A DNA stretch of 64,000 bases from Oncomelania hupensis. Its lineage: Eukaryota > Mollusca > Gastropoda > Littorinimorpha > Pomatiopsidae. The notes below the pieces were generated by a model. It had not been told where the DNA came from, made no database searches, and saw only the letters and a program-made list of their open reading frames with translations. Within the stretch, counting starts at the first letter, position 1, and the number at the start of each line of letters is the position of its first letter. The position numbers and the translations under genes are program-made. Location: the NCBI GenBank assembly GCA_036898135.1, contig CM072511.1, positions 25,330,968-25,394,967 of the forward strand, given 5' to 3'. Shown one piece after another: positions 36,047-45,530 of this stretch.

Positions 36047-39000
36047 TACACAATCTGCATGCAAAACATCGAAGTGACAACACGCATTGCAACAATGAAG
36101 CACCACATACACATGCCAAATAGCTTTTGCACGTCTATTGATAAACATCCCAAAAGATACTGTTATACACCAATAGTGCTCAGGTGTTGGCTTGTGGAAG
36201 CTACAAAAGGGTTTAGGGATGGAGCAACACACATGACAAAACCACCAAAGAAATTCAACACAGACCAACAAAATAATATGTTCCATTTAATTATTTGCGA
36301 AAAGGTAACTAGTAAACAAGCGAACAGTTGCAACCACAATCGTCCAAACCAAGTATCTGTGACATTACACACATGATCCAAGCAATAAAGGAACAAAGGC
36401 TGGATCTGTTCATGTTAAATTCTTAGTACATTAATCAGGAAATGTAAGTAAGTTCCCTGTTTAATTTGCAGAACATTACAGACCACAACCAAGCAGAATA
36501 GTTTACAAATACTGTCAATTAAATTAACAGTCACGCCTGTAGGGGACAATGAGCTGAATGTCAAAGCAACAAACATACAATGGATTCCAAAATTCTGCTT
36601 AAAAGATACAAAAGAATAAAATTGTTTACATCCTTGATTATCCAATTGCTGTATCACCCAACATCAAAAAGCCACACAGACAGCGAACAAGGAAAACCAA
36701 GCATGATGATTTCACCATAAAATAGTCGCGCCTTCAAAAGTTACAATTTATATAATGACACTACTATTCACCCTTTAAAAAAGGACACAAAACATAGTAT
36801 GACTGCCCACCAAAACCAAAGATAACAAAACATAACCCTAGAATAAAACCTAGTACACTGGCCACCAAACAAAATGAAACATAACAGATCCACACTGTCA
36901 ACCACGAAATGTTAAGTACACTGGCCTTAGAAACAAAACATAGAACATGGGTCACCCAAACAATATTGTAAAATTTGCCCACAAAAATACATAAAACAAA
37001 AGAGAGAGAGAGCCATGGAACCAAATGAAAAAGATGTCACCCAACAAATAATAACCTCCGGGTAACATAAAGGTAAATAGCCACAACAACAGCGTCACCG
37101 AATATAAGTATGCCAACACCAGCCACCAAAAGCAAAAAAGGGGAAACAAAAAAAGTGACTGAACCTCATGAGGAGGAGGAAGAGAGGGAGGAGGAAGAGA
37201 TGAAGGAGGAGGAGGAGGAGGAGTAGGAGGAGTAGGGGGTCCTGGTAGGACCTCTGTCTTCTTGGCAGTTGGATTCTCCATCGGCACGGCATCCACTTCC
37301 TGAGCCTCTTTCAGTTCCTGTGGAGGGTTTTTAGTCGCCATCAGTCATACACAATCACCATTCAACCCTATCCCACGCAACTACGTCCTCATCACTTGAG
37401 TTTTGTAGGCTCAGTCATACAGATTTATACATCAGCGGGATCAATCCTAGACCCTCTCACATCTTTGACTGTACTGCATGATTAGGCCTACAGCACTGTC
37501 ATTTTCTCAGGTCTTTACACCGACAGAAATATGCTGGGTTAAGACTGCTGCCACCTTTATACCAGCATATGTTGTGTGCTTCCATTAATGCAGCGGAAAA
37601 CCCTCTGTACACATGCTGTACTGGTGACAGTAGTATAAAAATGGGTGTGAAAACTTTTGTGGTTTTCATTCATAACTATCATGTAGAGTCACAGTCATTT
37701 ATTAAAACTTACCAATTCATCAACGCACAAACATTCAAGTTTCACAATGTCCAATATTCATTGTTCTTGTTGCTGTTGCTCCTGCACGGTTTGCTTGCTT
37801 GAACTTTTCCAAAGTTTTACTGAACTGGCTACATTTTCAACCGTATATATATTCACTGAATTTGAACTATCATCTTGTAGCATTTGAATATACACACGAT
37901 ATGCAATAACTTATAAGGAACAGTCTTTATATTCTCTACCATTCTCTATATTATGTATATGCATGTACAAATATTCCTGAGCACACCAGATGAAATAAGC
38001 CACAACCCCCTTCTCTCCCCCCCCCCCCCTCCCCCTACACCTAAAAATACCAACAACACCACAATCTTTTAAAATATGAAGTTGAAAACTTACCCCTTAA
38101 ATAAGAATGCTAGATTTTTATAATGATGAAAAAGACTCAAAGCACAGCAAAATCTAGAAATGCATGCACGCAAAATGCAAAGCATGGCCGCAGAATTTAG
38201 TACACAAATAAAAAACAATAGTGCAATATTTCTAACAAAGATTTGTTCTAAGTGCCTGATCAATAAAGGGGGATATTTTGTAATCCAGAACAACAGAAAA
38301 AGTTTGTCTATCCAAAAAGTAGAGGAGTATTTGTTGATAATTTATTTACAAAAAATTTATTACACCACACAAATCTTGGAGAGAAAAAAAAAGCTACATG
38401 AAAATGCAGTGCTGATAATTTGACCAGCTAGCTGTGTATTCACTGGCACACAGTTACTTCCCTTGCTTAGAATGTCCAGAAGCAAGAAAGAATGCACTCG
38501 CTTCATTTTATTCAGAATGTAAAGGGATGCACCACCTTCTCTCTTCTATCTAGAACATCTGACTAAAATATTCCTTTAAAGTTGTCAACTCCATAAACTA
38601 GAGCAGGAGTCACAAAAAAATGTATGCGCAGGTTTCAAAAATTGATAAAAATAAGCTTCAGTTTTTATCTTCTACAAAGACTGCCTAGCTTGAACTATCA
38701 GGCTCTGCAAAAAAAAAAAGAAGCTTATAATGTTAGTCGCGCCAATAGCACAGCTCACAAAACCCTACACTGTCAACGTATGTAGAGATCAGATTGCAAA
38801 ATTGCTGTAAAAAGTTAAAACAAGTACAAAAAAACATATTTTTTAAAATGCATGCTTAAATGGATGCAAAACCTGTGCACACAATCCCAAATGCAAAAAG
38901 ACAATCAGAAAAAAAAAATCTTGTTCCAAAATGCACACACAAGAAAACGGTGCTTTTGAAGGTTGAAAATATACACAGAGTAACAATTTTGGGGGTATTA

Positions 39001-42000
39001 AATAAGAGGCTGACCTGTGCAAGCTTGACTTCTGTCTCCTCATCAACGTTCTCCATGTGACTTTTGCTTCCTGCCCGCTGAAGTACTGTCTGTCTTATGT
39101 GCTGCAACAAACACACAAGCAGGGTTCGGTCAGCTAAACAGCACAGACACATTTGAAAGAAGAAGAACTTTTAACCTGGTGCCCCAAAAACATTTTGTCA
39201 TGTAATTAATATTTTTCTCCAGCTCTGTTCGTATAAAAATTAGGCAGACACATTATATCCTTTTCAATTTTCATTTTCCAAATGCTAAGGCAGAAAAATA
39301 CAAAAATGGAAAAACAAGCACACTAAGGCAATAACAGCAGGTCCCCTCCCCACCCCTTTAAAAAAACAACAGGAGAACACATACAAATATAGTTATAGTT
39401 CAGAAGCAAAAACAGTATTCACGTTGACCTTGCAATAAAACAATTCAGACATTAATTCTCACCCACACATACTATGGGTTACATACAAACCAACCATACG
39501 ACTTTTTTACATTGCTTCCATTAGACTTGAAAAGCTGGAATCCCAGGAATTCTATTCTATGGAACAATGTCCTTCCAGTTTACTATTAAAACCCATATTC
39601 TCCCAGGGTCCTATTAGAAGCTCACCTGTTTTAGATATAGTTTTTGCGTCTCCTTCAGGTACTGGTCGTGAGCTTGCTGGGGTAACAGGGTCTGCTGTTG
39701 CTGTTGTTGGGCTGTGCTGGTGGCTCCTGTCGTCTGCTGGAACCCGGGGTGACCCAGAGGTAAGGGTGCTGAGTGTGTGCGACCTAATGGTCGATGCCTG
39801 CCACACAAAAAAACAAACAAATAAGTTGCATGAACAAAATTAGATCTAGAACTAGATCTACCAAAACAAACGTGTGAAACCATGGGATGATGCCCCATTC
39901 ACTAGATCGTTCAACCCGTCCTCATACCTCCTCACTGTATCCTACCTGTGTAATCGGTGTGCGGGGTGTGTGGGAGGCTCGGCAAGCGGTGAGACGGTAG
40001 CGGTGACTGGAATGGTGTAGGGATTAACCAGCTTTGCCTGGGCCGCCAGGTACGCTGCTGCCTGGGGACTGCTTGCAGAGAAATCACCTTCCATCACTGC
40101 AAAACCAAACACAGGCAACAGCAGTCAGTAACAGTGAATCAGTGGTCGACTTGGTAACAGTTTATCCCTCAAGGTGACTTAAGGGTAAAACTTGGTTCTC
40201 TTGGTGTACAGAAAGCTGTATGGATCTAAAACAACAACAACCCAGAAGCGTTACAATTCAAATAAGTTGATGTGTATATATAGTCTGATTTGTAGTCAGA
40301 TCAGAGAATGTCAAAACAGCTCATTGTGGTTTCTAGCGTGACACAACTTATACAGATTATTGTTGAAAATAACAACAACCTTTCTGTATGGAAGTTCTAC
40401 AGATCTCGGGAGAAAAAATTAAAAGAAAGAAGCATTATTGCTTCTTCAGTTCAGTTGACATTATGTTAGTCCTATAAAAGTCTTGATTTGTAGCCTGAGA
40501 ATGTTGAAATAGCTCATTGATATTTGGTTTCTAAAGGGACCAAACCTACGTAGATTTATTGCTGAAAATAAAAACTGTTATCTATATTTACGAGGAGGGA
40601 AATGTATGGCTCTCAGAAACAAGGAGAGTGAGCAGCCATTAGCTAGAACATAAATTCAGATCAGAGTGTACCGTAGGTCTAAACATAGCGAGCCATTATC
40701 AAGAAGCTGAATGTCAGGGACAGGGTGTGAGAGTAGAAAACTCCAAATAAAGAACAGCCATCACCACACGACCTTTTCAATATCTGCTCTCAAACACTGA
40801 AACTTGCTGTCATGGCTCTGTCGATTGCTGGTTCATTGATTTGGCCCTTTGCTTTGCTATTTCGCAAATACTTTACATGGAAACCCTTGAAGTTTCTATT
40901 GACTTGTTTGTATGTGTTGTGTCTAAAACAGGATGAATAGTGGCTTGAAACAGAAATCACAAATACCCACTGCCCCCCCCCCCCCCCCCACCCTCATCCC
41001 CCCTCATCCTATCCTATCCCGTAACTCGAAGGTCCTAGGGGCACCACAGATGATCGTTTAACCAGTGTACCCCATCTTTCCCTGTCCTCAGCAACCTGAT
41101 TGTTTCGCTCAGTGTCAAACCAGTCCATTCTCGAATGTTGTCCTCCCACCTCTTTTTTGGTCTCCCTCTTCTTCTACCTCCTTGCAGGATGGTCTTTGCA
41201 AGACCTGATGATCTGCTGACGTGGCCATACCATTGGAGTTTACGTTTTTTCACCACTGTGAGCATTATTATTCACCATTATCTGTAACAAGATCTGGCAG
41301 AGTGGGGAGTGGCCTACACCATGGACCCAGTCATTTGTCATCGCTCCTCCCAAAAAAGGTAACCTTCAGGAATGTGAAATTTACCGCACCATCAGCCTCA
41401 TCAGCCATCCCAGCAAGGTCCTCCTGCAAATAATACTCAACAAGTTGAAACCCCAACTTGAACAAATCATAGCTGAAGAGCAAGCAGGATTCAGGGCAGG
41501 GCGAAGTACCACTGAACAGATTTTCAAACTTAGAATAATCTGCGAGAAATACCTACAGCACCAATAACATCTATATCATTTATTCGTAGACTTCAAAAAG
41601 GCGTTTGACCGAGTCTGGCATGCAGCTCTGTGGGCAACCATGGGAGTGTACAACATCAGCCCTCCCCCCACCCACACACCCAAAAAAAAGGAACAAAAGA
41701 CAGAAGAATTGGAAGAAGAAAGAGAAAAAACCGATGGAAAAGAGCGCAGAAACAAAAGCTGATGAGATATTTTCACAACCACAAAGGGACACTGCATTCC
41801 ACACTTTTCCAGCCATCCAAGAGTAGAAAAAACGTACTGGAAAGGGACAGTCAAACTCAATATTACAACAAATCAGTCTGCACATCTGCTGTTTACTAGT
41901 TTCAATGAGTTTTTGTTTCATTCGAAAACTATTTAAGCACTATTTATAGTTACGTCTTTTAACTAAGAAAAGCAAGGCACCATTTATTGTAGTAATCAAC

Positions 42001-43487
42001 CAACAAACATTATATACATACTAAAAATGGATTTTCAATCTCAATATTAATGAGACCGCCCACCTAGTCAGAAGTCTACTGTTTCCTATCTTCACGTTGT
42101 AATCTAACTTTAATAGCTCTGTCTGGGTATACTTACTTCATTTTATCTAACACCCTACCTAAGAGGGTCACTCAATTTTATTACAATCGGTTAACAAAAA
42201 ACTAAAAATGGACATTTTAAATTAATTTCAAAAGTGACAAAAGGCAGCAAAAAACAGCATGCACAGATTACTTACAGTGCTTTTTTATTTCCAGACTGCA
42301 AATGCTTTGAAACAGTCGGGGAGCCAGAACGAGCCGAACATAGGCCTATCGTTCGTTCCATTACATGCCATATGTTAGCACCAGTGGACAGATTTTCTTC
42401 TCTACTTTAGTTATTATTAGTATTTTATGAGTACATCTATTGTGGTTCTCCTTCTTCTTCTTCCTTTTCTTCTTTCTAATGTTATTATTATTATTATTAT
42501 TGTTATTATTTACTATCATTAGTATTATTCCTTTTTCTGTTGGCTGCTGTTTTGTGAGTGCTTGCAACTGTGTGTGGGTGTTTGGAAATACCTTTGAATG
42601 GCTTGCCATCTTGTTTGTTTTGCTTTTGTGTTCTATTTTTGTGGCTAAGCTTTGTGTAGGTGAATATTTACTTTAGATCCCTCCATCCTTCAATTTTGTT
42701 TCAAAAACGAGATCACCCCAATTAAATCATCTACAAAATAACACCTGAGACTTGTGTACCAAACGTGGAACATAATGATAGAAGGATGATGGTCAACAAG
42801 CCTCATTCAACTGGATTCTGATTAATTACAGACACAAATCAAACCCACACACCCTCCTCCGCACATACATATACATAAAAAAGGGTGGTAAAGGTAAAGG
42901 TAGTCCCATAGCCTAGTGGCCGTAGGGGAGCGTGATGTTGGAGATCACACTTATCTTTGACCAGCGTAATGAGAGTGATGCTCATCTCTCTCCCTCGCTA
43001 CTTTACCTTCCCCACCCTTAAGAGAGTAGGTACTCAGTCACAGTTGAGTCAACTGGGGGCGTTGTTATTTGTCGCTTCACAGTTTGCGGACACCCATCCA
43101 AGTGCTAACCGCACTGGACGGTGCTTAACTTGCGACACAGTAGCGAGTGCTCCAACCACTGCGCTATCCGACACCCCAACATTATACATACAAAAACAAA
43201 ATACATATTAATAGGAGACAGCTATAATATTTGGTAATTCAGGTCAAAATACTTCCCAACACACTGCATAAATTATTCAGCAAAATAAATTAGGTGACTG
43301 GAAAAATTAAATGTGCACTTCTTCACTGTTGAAAGTTGAGTACAGTGCTAAATTTTAATATGCATACGGTTGTTTTTTTTCCTTTACCACGTCCACCAAT
43401 TTTTGCGCCAATGGATGCCAATTTTGTGTAAGCTTGGATACACAGAATCAAAACTACAATGACCGTTCATGGTATTAAATAAACAGA

Positions 43488-43538
<51 letters not shown>

Positions 43539-44617
43539 ATTAATTAATTAATTCACTCACTTGGGAGAGCAGGAAACCAAGGTGTGGCACCAGGGATGAG
43601 AGAGAGGGGGATACCCATTCTTGCGGACAACGCTGACCGCAGCTCATCTTCAGACACCACACTGGACGAAGTTGAACCCTGAATGACACCCACGCAGTGA
43701 CAATAATCAAAACAGTGCAATGCACAACCCTGCAAAAACACGATTATTATAGCTTTTCGGTGATTTAGAGTTGAGTAGAGTTCAGGCGCACACTTTCATT
43801 TCATGCACAGGAGCGCGCACCCCCTCTACCACGCTCGGACAGCAACTGACAGTGTCACAAGACTGTGAAGCGAGCTTAACAAATAATGAACAGTATCTAA
43901 AATTTCAACAAACACACACACAAAAAAAAGGATTTCCTTTCATTCTTCTAATAGCGGCTAGCCTTTACACCCCATGTTTGAGTGACAGATGTATGTTGGT
44001 TGTGCGTGTGAGAGTGGGTGAAACATGTGAGCGTGTATGTTAATACAGACTGGACTGCCGTGCTGTGAGTATGATTAGTGATTTGGAGATAAGCTCGTAT
44101 ATAGCATCCAGTAGTAGTAGTAGTGGTAGCAGTAGTCTGGCAGTTTTAATAATCAACAGAGGGGTTGGTATGGAATCCAGTCAAGGCCTCATACAATGCT
44201 TCCATTCCCCATATGTCTGTATGTATAGCATTTTTTTTTTAAAGGAAAAAAAAAGAAACTTATATCGCTCACTTAACCAGCTCAAATAGCTTAGTTTTAT
44301 ATAGTGCTTTAGTTCCAATTCAAAGAGCTGCTCAAGGCACTCACAAAATACAGGATCTAAATCAAGCTGTCTGAGGTGCCTGCTTGGTGCTAGCTGTAGA
44401 ACGCCCTAGACAAACGAGTGCTCCTGAAACACAGGCCAGAACACACCCTACTATAGAAATAGGGATGGGATGTGAAGACTATACTTACGGACGAGGCCCC
44501 TGAGACAGGAGGTCTGCCCAGAGAGATGTTGGGCATGGAGGGAGAGGTGTACAGACTCAGATCTGTGCCGGGATACATGACTGGCCGGAATGCACCAAAC
44601 ATATATGCTGCACTTTC
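27803..44617 (-). CDS. HDAC4: Class IIa histone deacetylase (HDAC4/5/7/9 ortholog), 5'-incomplete, 19 exons seen
   Basis: This spans all visible coding exons on the minus strand, listed separately below. Joined, they make 2337 bp, 778 codons plus TAA, with every splice phase matching. Residues are numbered from the first visible exon. Regulatory half: [14 protein letters not shown] (21-34), 14-3-3 motif RTHSAP (S142), a Gln run (162-167), a proline-rich insert (246-268), and 14-3-3 motif RTQSSP (S325). Catalytic half (about 350-730): class IIa zinc finger C363, C365, H371, C443; active-site pair H494-H495 in RPPGHH; catalytic zinc ligands D532, H534, D626; and Y668, where vertebrate class IIa enzymes have His. 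The C-terminus [12 protein letters not shown]...EPMEE matches the nuclear export region of HDAC4. Class IIa enzymes repress MEF2 targets and shuttle out of the nucleus when phosphorylated. The MEF2-binding N terminus is missing and must lie beyond 64000. Confidence 0.95.
28244..28382 (-). CDS. HDAC4: HDAC exon r (residues 717-762), export region
   Basis: Codes [20 protein letters not shown] and [18 protein letters not shown]. The latter matches EAETVTAMASLSVGVKP of the HDAC4 nuclear export signal. The donor chosen is GTATTC after AAACCAAG, because it restores the frame to the last exon. Reading through would end at a TGA a few codons on. Confidence 0.92.
28951..29035 (-). CDS. HDAC4: HDAC exon q (residues 689-716)
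   Basis: Codes [20 protein letters not shown] then LETTIRIQ, the start of the C-terminal helical region. Acceptor TTGCAG, donor GTAAGT; 85 bp, phase 0 to 1. Confidence 0.9.
29389..29522 (-). CDS. HDAC4: HDAC exon p (residues 644-688), catalytic tyrosine
   Basis: Codes [20 protein letters not shown] then [19 protein letters not shown]668 (TAC, 29449-29451) is at the position of His976 in human HDAC4 and of the catalytic Tyr of class I enzymes. Acceptor TTTCAG, donor GTATGT; 134 bp, phase 1 to 0. Confidence 0.96.
29961..30079 (-). CDS. HDAC4: HDAC exon o (residues 604-643)
   Basis: Codes [20 protein letters not shown] then [21 protein letters not shown]626 is the third catalytic zinc ligand. 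Acceptor TTTCAG, donor GTGAGT; 119 bp, phase 2 to 1. Confidence 0.97.
30260..30477 (-). CDS. HDAC4: HDAC exon n (residues 532-603), catalytic zinc ligands
   Basis: Codes [16 protein letters not shown] (D532 and H534 bind the catalytic zinc), [19 protein letters not shown] and [12 protein letters not shown]. Acceptor TTCAG, donor GTCTGT; 218 bp, phase 0 to 2. Confidence 0.97.
30711..30798 (-). CDS. HDAC4: HDAC exon m (residues 502-531)
   Basis: Codes [16 protein letters not shown] to NKVLIVDW. The donor reads GTTAGC, weaker than the others, but the join to the next exon restores VDWDVHHGNG exactly. 88 bp, phase 2 to 0. Confidence 0.95.
30899..31210. repeat. ATC-rich minisatellite in the intron between HDAC exons m and l, left part
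   Basis: Units of about 35-50 bp of the form (ATC)n ATAATCCGCATCATCAAGAC TATATGTGT repeat some seven times. The same array resumes at 32744-32836 beyond the solo LTR. Confidence 0.9.
31216..32743 (+). mobile_element. Solo LTR (1528 bp) inserted in the intronic minisatellite
   Basis: It starts TGTCATGAACTGG and ends CCCCACGTGACA, with ATCAT on both sides (31211-31215, 32744-32748) as a 5-bp target duplication. A polyadenylation signal AATAAA (32496-32501) fits plus-strand orientation, opposite to the host gene. The end ACGTGACA is shared with the gypsy-class LTR at 5713-7711, though the body differs. No internal genes and no second LTR are seen. Confidence 0.82.
32744..32840. repeat. ATC-rich minisatellite, right part
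   Basis: Continues the array of 30899-31210 after the LTR insertion, with two more units. Confidence 0.9.
32906..32961 (-). CDS. HDAC4: HDAC exon l (residues 484-501), active-site GHH
   Basis: Codes [18 protein letters not shown] with the proton-relay His pair H494-H495. Acceptor TTTCAG, donor GTAAGT; 56 bp, phase 0 to 2. Confidence 0.95.
33226..33258. repeat. Poly-G run in a short HDAC intron
   Basis: About 31 consecutive G on the plus strand, followed by GGA repeats, inside the 387-bp intron between exons k and l. In the pre-mRNA this is a poly-C tract. Confidence 0.9.
33349..33402 (-). CDS. HDAC4: HDAC exon k (residues 466-483), 54 bp
   Basis: Codes [18 protein letters not shown], equal to the AVGCVVELVFKVATGELK block. 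Acceptor TTACAG, donor GTATCA; symmetric phase 0. Too short to stand out in an open-frame scan. Confidence 0.93.
33595..33698 (-). CDS. HDAC4: HDAC exon j (residues 431-465)
   Basis: Codes [20 protein letters not shown] then [16 protein letters not shown]443 in CGGVGVDSD is the last ligand of the structural zinc. Acceptor TCTAG, donor GTACGT; 104 bp, phase 1 to 0. Confidence 0.95.
33845..33960 (+). mobile_element. SINE 3' tail fragment in an HDAC intron
   Basis: CTTGAGTTAGATC, TTTAGCAGCTCTTGCGCTGG and GCGCTATATAAAAGA, with an A/T-rich tail, match the 3' half of the SINE at 55375-55806. Only the tail is present. Confidence 0.7.
34216..34321 (-). CDS. HDAC4: HDAC exon i (residues 396-430)
   Basis: Codes [20 protein letters not shown] to NPYNRQRLM, matching [16 protein letters not shown] of HDAC4. 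Acceptor TTGCAG, donor GTGAAT; 106 bp, phase 0 to 1. Confidence 0.95.
34646..34779 (-). CDS. HDAC4: HDAC exon h (residues 351-395), start of catalytic domain
   Basis: Codes [15 protein letters not shown] and [15 protein letters not shown]. It holds C363, C365, H371 and H374 of the class IIa structural zinc site. Acceptor GACAG, donor GTGAGC; 134 bp, phase 1 to 0. Confidence 0.96.
35107..35347 (-). CDS. HDAC4: HDAC exon g (residues 271-350), third 14-3-3 site
   Basis: Codes [16 protein letters not shown], a Gln/Glu-rich helix ([17 protein letters not shown]), then [16 protein letters not shown] with S325 equal to HDAC4 Ser632, ending SYTFTTG at the border of the catalytic domain. Acceptor AAAAG, donor GTAAGG; 241 bp, phase 0 to 1. 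Confidence 0.93.
37165..37317 (-). CDS. HDAC4: HDAC exon f (residues 220-270), proline-rich
   Basis: Codes [20 protein letters not shown] and then a Pro-rich tract (246-268) made by GGA/GGAGGA repeats on the plus strand. Acceptor CCACAG, donor GTTCAG; 153 bp, phase 0 at both ends, so it could be skipped in frame. The tract looks like a microsatellite expanded within coding sequence. Confidence 0.82.
39015..39101 (-). CDS. HDAC4: HDAC exon e (residues 191-219)
   Basis: Codes [20 protein letters not shown] then EETEVKLAQ, an acidic stretch like the EETEEEL region of HDAC4. Acceptor TTGCAG, donor GTCAGC; 87 bp, symmetric phase 0. Confidence 0.88.
39626..39797 (-). CDS. HDAC4: HDAC exon d (residues 133-190), second 14-3-3 site and Gln run
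   Basis: Codes [16 protein letters not shown], the equivalent of the HDAC4 Ser467 14-3-3 site (S142 here). It is followed by six Gln and [15 protein letters not shown]. Acceptor GGCAG, donor GTGAGC; 172 bp, phase 2 to 0. The exon begins in the middle of the arginine codon before HRPLGRT. Confidence 0.93.
39946..40096 (-). CDS. HDAC4: HDAC exon c (residues 83-132)
   Basis: Codes [20 protein letters not shown] to THPAHRLH. Acceptor TTGCAG, donor GTAGGA; 151 bp, phase 1 to phase 2. Low-complexity Ala/Pro-rich regulatory sequence. Confidence 0.85.
41004..41266 (-). mobile_element. RTE-like LINE 3' part, minus-strand half of a twin-primed copy
   Basis: It has the (ATAGG)n tail at 41004 and the same C-terminal coding region as 8666-9057, ending near [13 protein letters not shown]. 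It abuts an oppositely oriented upstream part of the same family (41282-41660). Confidence 0.8.
41282..41660 (+). pseudogene. RTE-like LINE reverse transcriptase fragment, inverted half of the twin-primed copy
   Basis: Translation gives [10 protein letters not shown], then [20 protein letters not shown], [20 protein letters not shown] and [17 protein letters not shown], i.e. RT blocks before the catalytic FADD box. A few stops interrupt it. Orientation is opposite to the adjoining 3' part. Confidence 0.8.
42884..43176 (-). mobile_element. tRNA / 5S rRNA chimeric SINE
   Basis: Read on minus, it starts GGTGTCGGATAGCGCAGTGG. This contains TAGCGCAGTGG, a perfect tRNA-type A box (plus coordinates 43157-43167). 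Then AAGTTAAGCACCGTC and GGTTAGCACTTGGATGGG (plus coordinates 43085-43131) closely match the internal promoter part of 5S rRNA (AAGCTAAGC, GGTTAGTACTTGGATGGG). The rest is a unique body ending in a CTACCTTTACCTTTACC tail at 42884-42905. Lies in the intron between HDAC exons b and c. Confidence 0.65.
43484..43555. repeat. (AAAT)n microsatellite next to HDAC exon b
   Basis: Tandem AAAT of about 60 bp, ending within a few bases of the exon b donor site. Confidence 0.9.
43561..43678 (-). CDS. HDAC4: HDAC exon b (residues 44-82 plus one base)
   Basis: Codes [20 protein letters not shown] to PWFPALP. Acceptor TTCAG, donor GTGAGT; 118 bp, phase 0 to phase 1. It sits directly beside an (AAAT)n microsatellite that begins a few bases past the donor. 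Confidence 0.82.
44289..44376 (-). mobile_element. SINE 3' tail fragment in the intron between HDAC exons a and b
   Basis: The minus strand reads TTAGATCCTGTATTTTGTG, CCTTGAGCAGCTC and GCACTATATAAAA, matching the tail of the SINE at 55375-55806. Confidence 0.65.
44489..44617 (-). CDS. HDAC4: HDAC exon a (residues 1-43), first visible exon
   Basis: Codes ESAAYMFG to SGASS. The core [14 protein letters not shown] matches the conserved LYTSPSLPNITLG of vertebrate HDAC4. Acceptor ...TGCAG, donor GTAAGT; 129 bp, phase 0 at both ends, so the upstream exon must end in phase 0. Confidence 0.9.
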
Positions 44618-44749
44618 CTGCACATACAGACAAAATAAAATACTAATCAGTTTACGTAATAACTCGTTATAGCGAACACTAAACAATCTACTTAGGTAAT
44701 ACCTCACTAACAGTGAAGACTTGTAATTTAAAATCCTTTAAAATAATTA

Positions 44750-45530
44750 ATATCACTTTTTGCTGACGATATTGCATTATGGAAAACTGTTTCATGTAAG
44801 TTTCATAAACAAAATAGAAGAACACAATTTATATTAAAGGAGTATCAGTACATGGTTGATATTATTATAAAATATATGTTTGAAATTAGATTCTGTTTAT
44901 CGGGAGACAAAACAGCTTTTATGATACTTACCAAAACATTTATTGATTTTAATAATAATACATTTTTATCAAACAAGGTAAACAATATAAATGTTTATCC
45001 AAGTAAATCTGTTAAATTTCTTGGAATTGTTTTTCATTACACACTTTTGTGGAATTGTAATATTAAACACTTAATTGACAAAGCAAGAAAGAAAATAAGT
45101 TTATTAAAAGTGCTATCTAAACAACCTTGGGCAAACAACTCTTCATGTTTGATCTATATAGCTATTGCTACTATTAGATCTATATTAGATTTTGGAAAAG
45201 AAGTCTATTTTACAACTAATGTCTTTAAAAATAGCTCTTGGCGTACCACAATGGTCTTCAACGTCAAAAACATATAAAGAAGCAGGGGTACTACTATTTC
45301 TTGACCAAAACAGGTTACAAACTGCACAATATGTTACACGGGCAAAATCAATTGTAAATTCAACAACAACAATTGAGCTAGATGAAAATATTGAAATCAA
45401 CAAAGGATTTAAAAATAAAAAGCGTTTTTATGTCAATTAATGAATATATATTTCCTTTAACAAACTCCACAACAATTGATACAATATTCATATATCCTTT
45501 ATTTTCAAGCTTTCCCATGACCCTGTTACA
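44750..45530 (+). pseudogene. Nimb/I-like LINE reverse transcriptase C-terminal fragment
   Basis: It begins at the RT catalytic box (FADDIALWKT, about 44757). It continues with SVKFLGIVF, HLIDKARKKISLLKVLSKQ and LIYIAIATIRSILDFG. After a frameshift near 45190-45290 come KIALGVPQWSSTSKTYKEAG and TAQYVTRAKSIVNST. This fits the thumb region of I/Nimb/Jockey-type LINEs. The upstream RT and endonuclease are absent. It lies just upstream of HDAC exon a. Confidence 0.78.

Larger units (their letters stand above)
34322..39014 (-). other. HDAC introns between exons i and e
   Basis: The introns 34322-34645, 34780-35106, 35348-37164 and 37318-39014 are AT-rich. They contain a (CA)n run at 36004-36040, a G-run at 35037-35051 and a C-run at 38016-38029. 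I see no further gene or clear mobile element. Confidence 0.6.
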
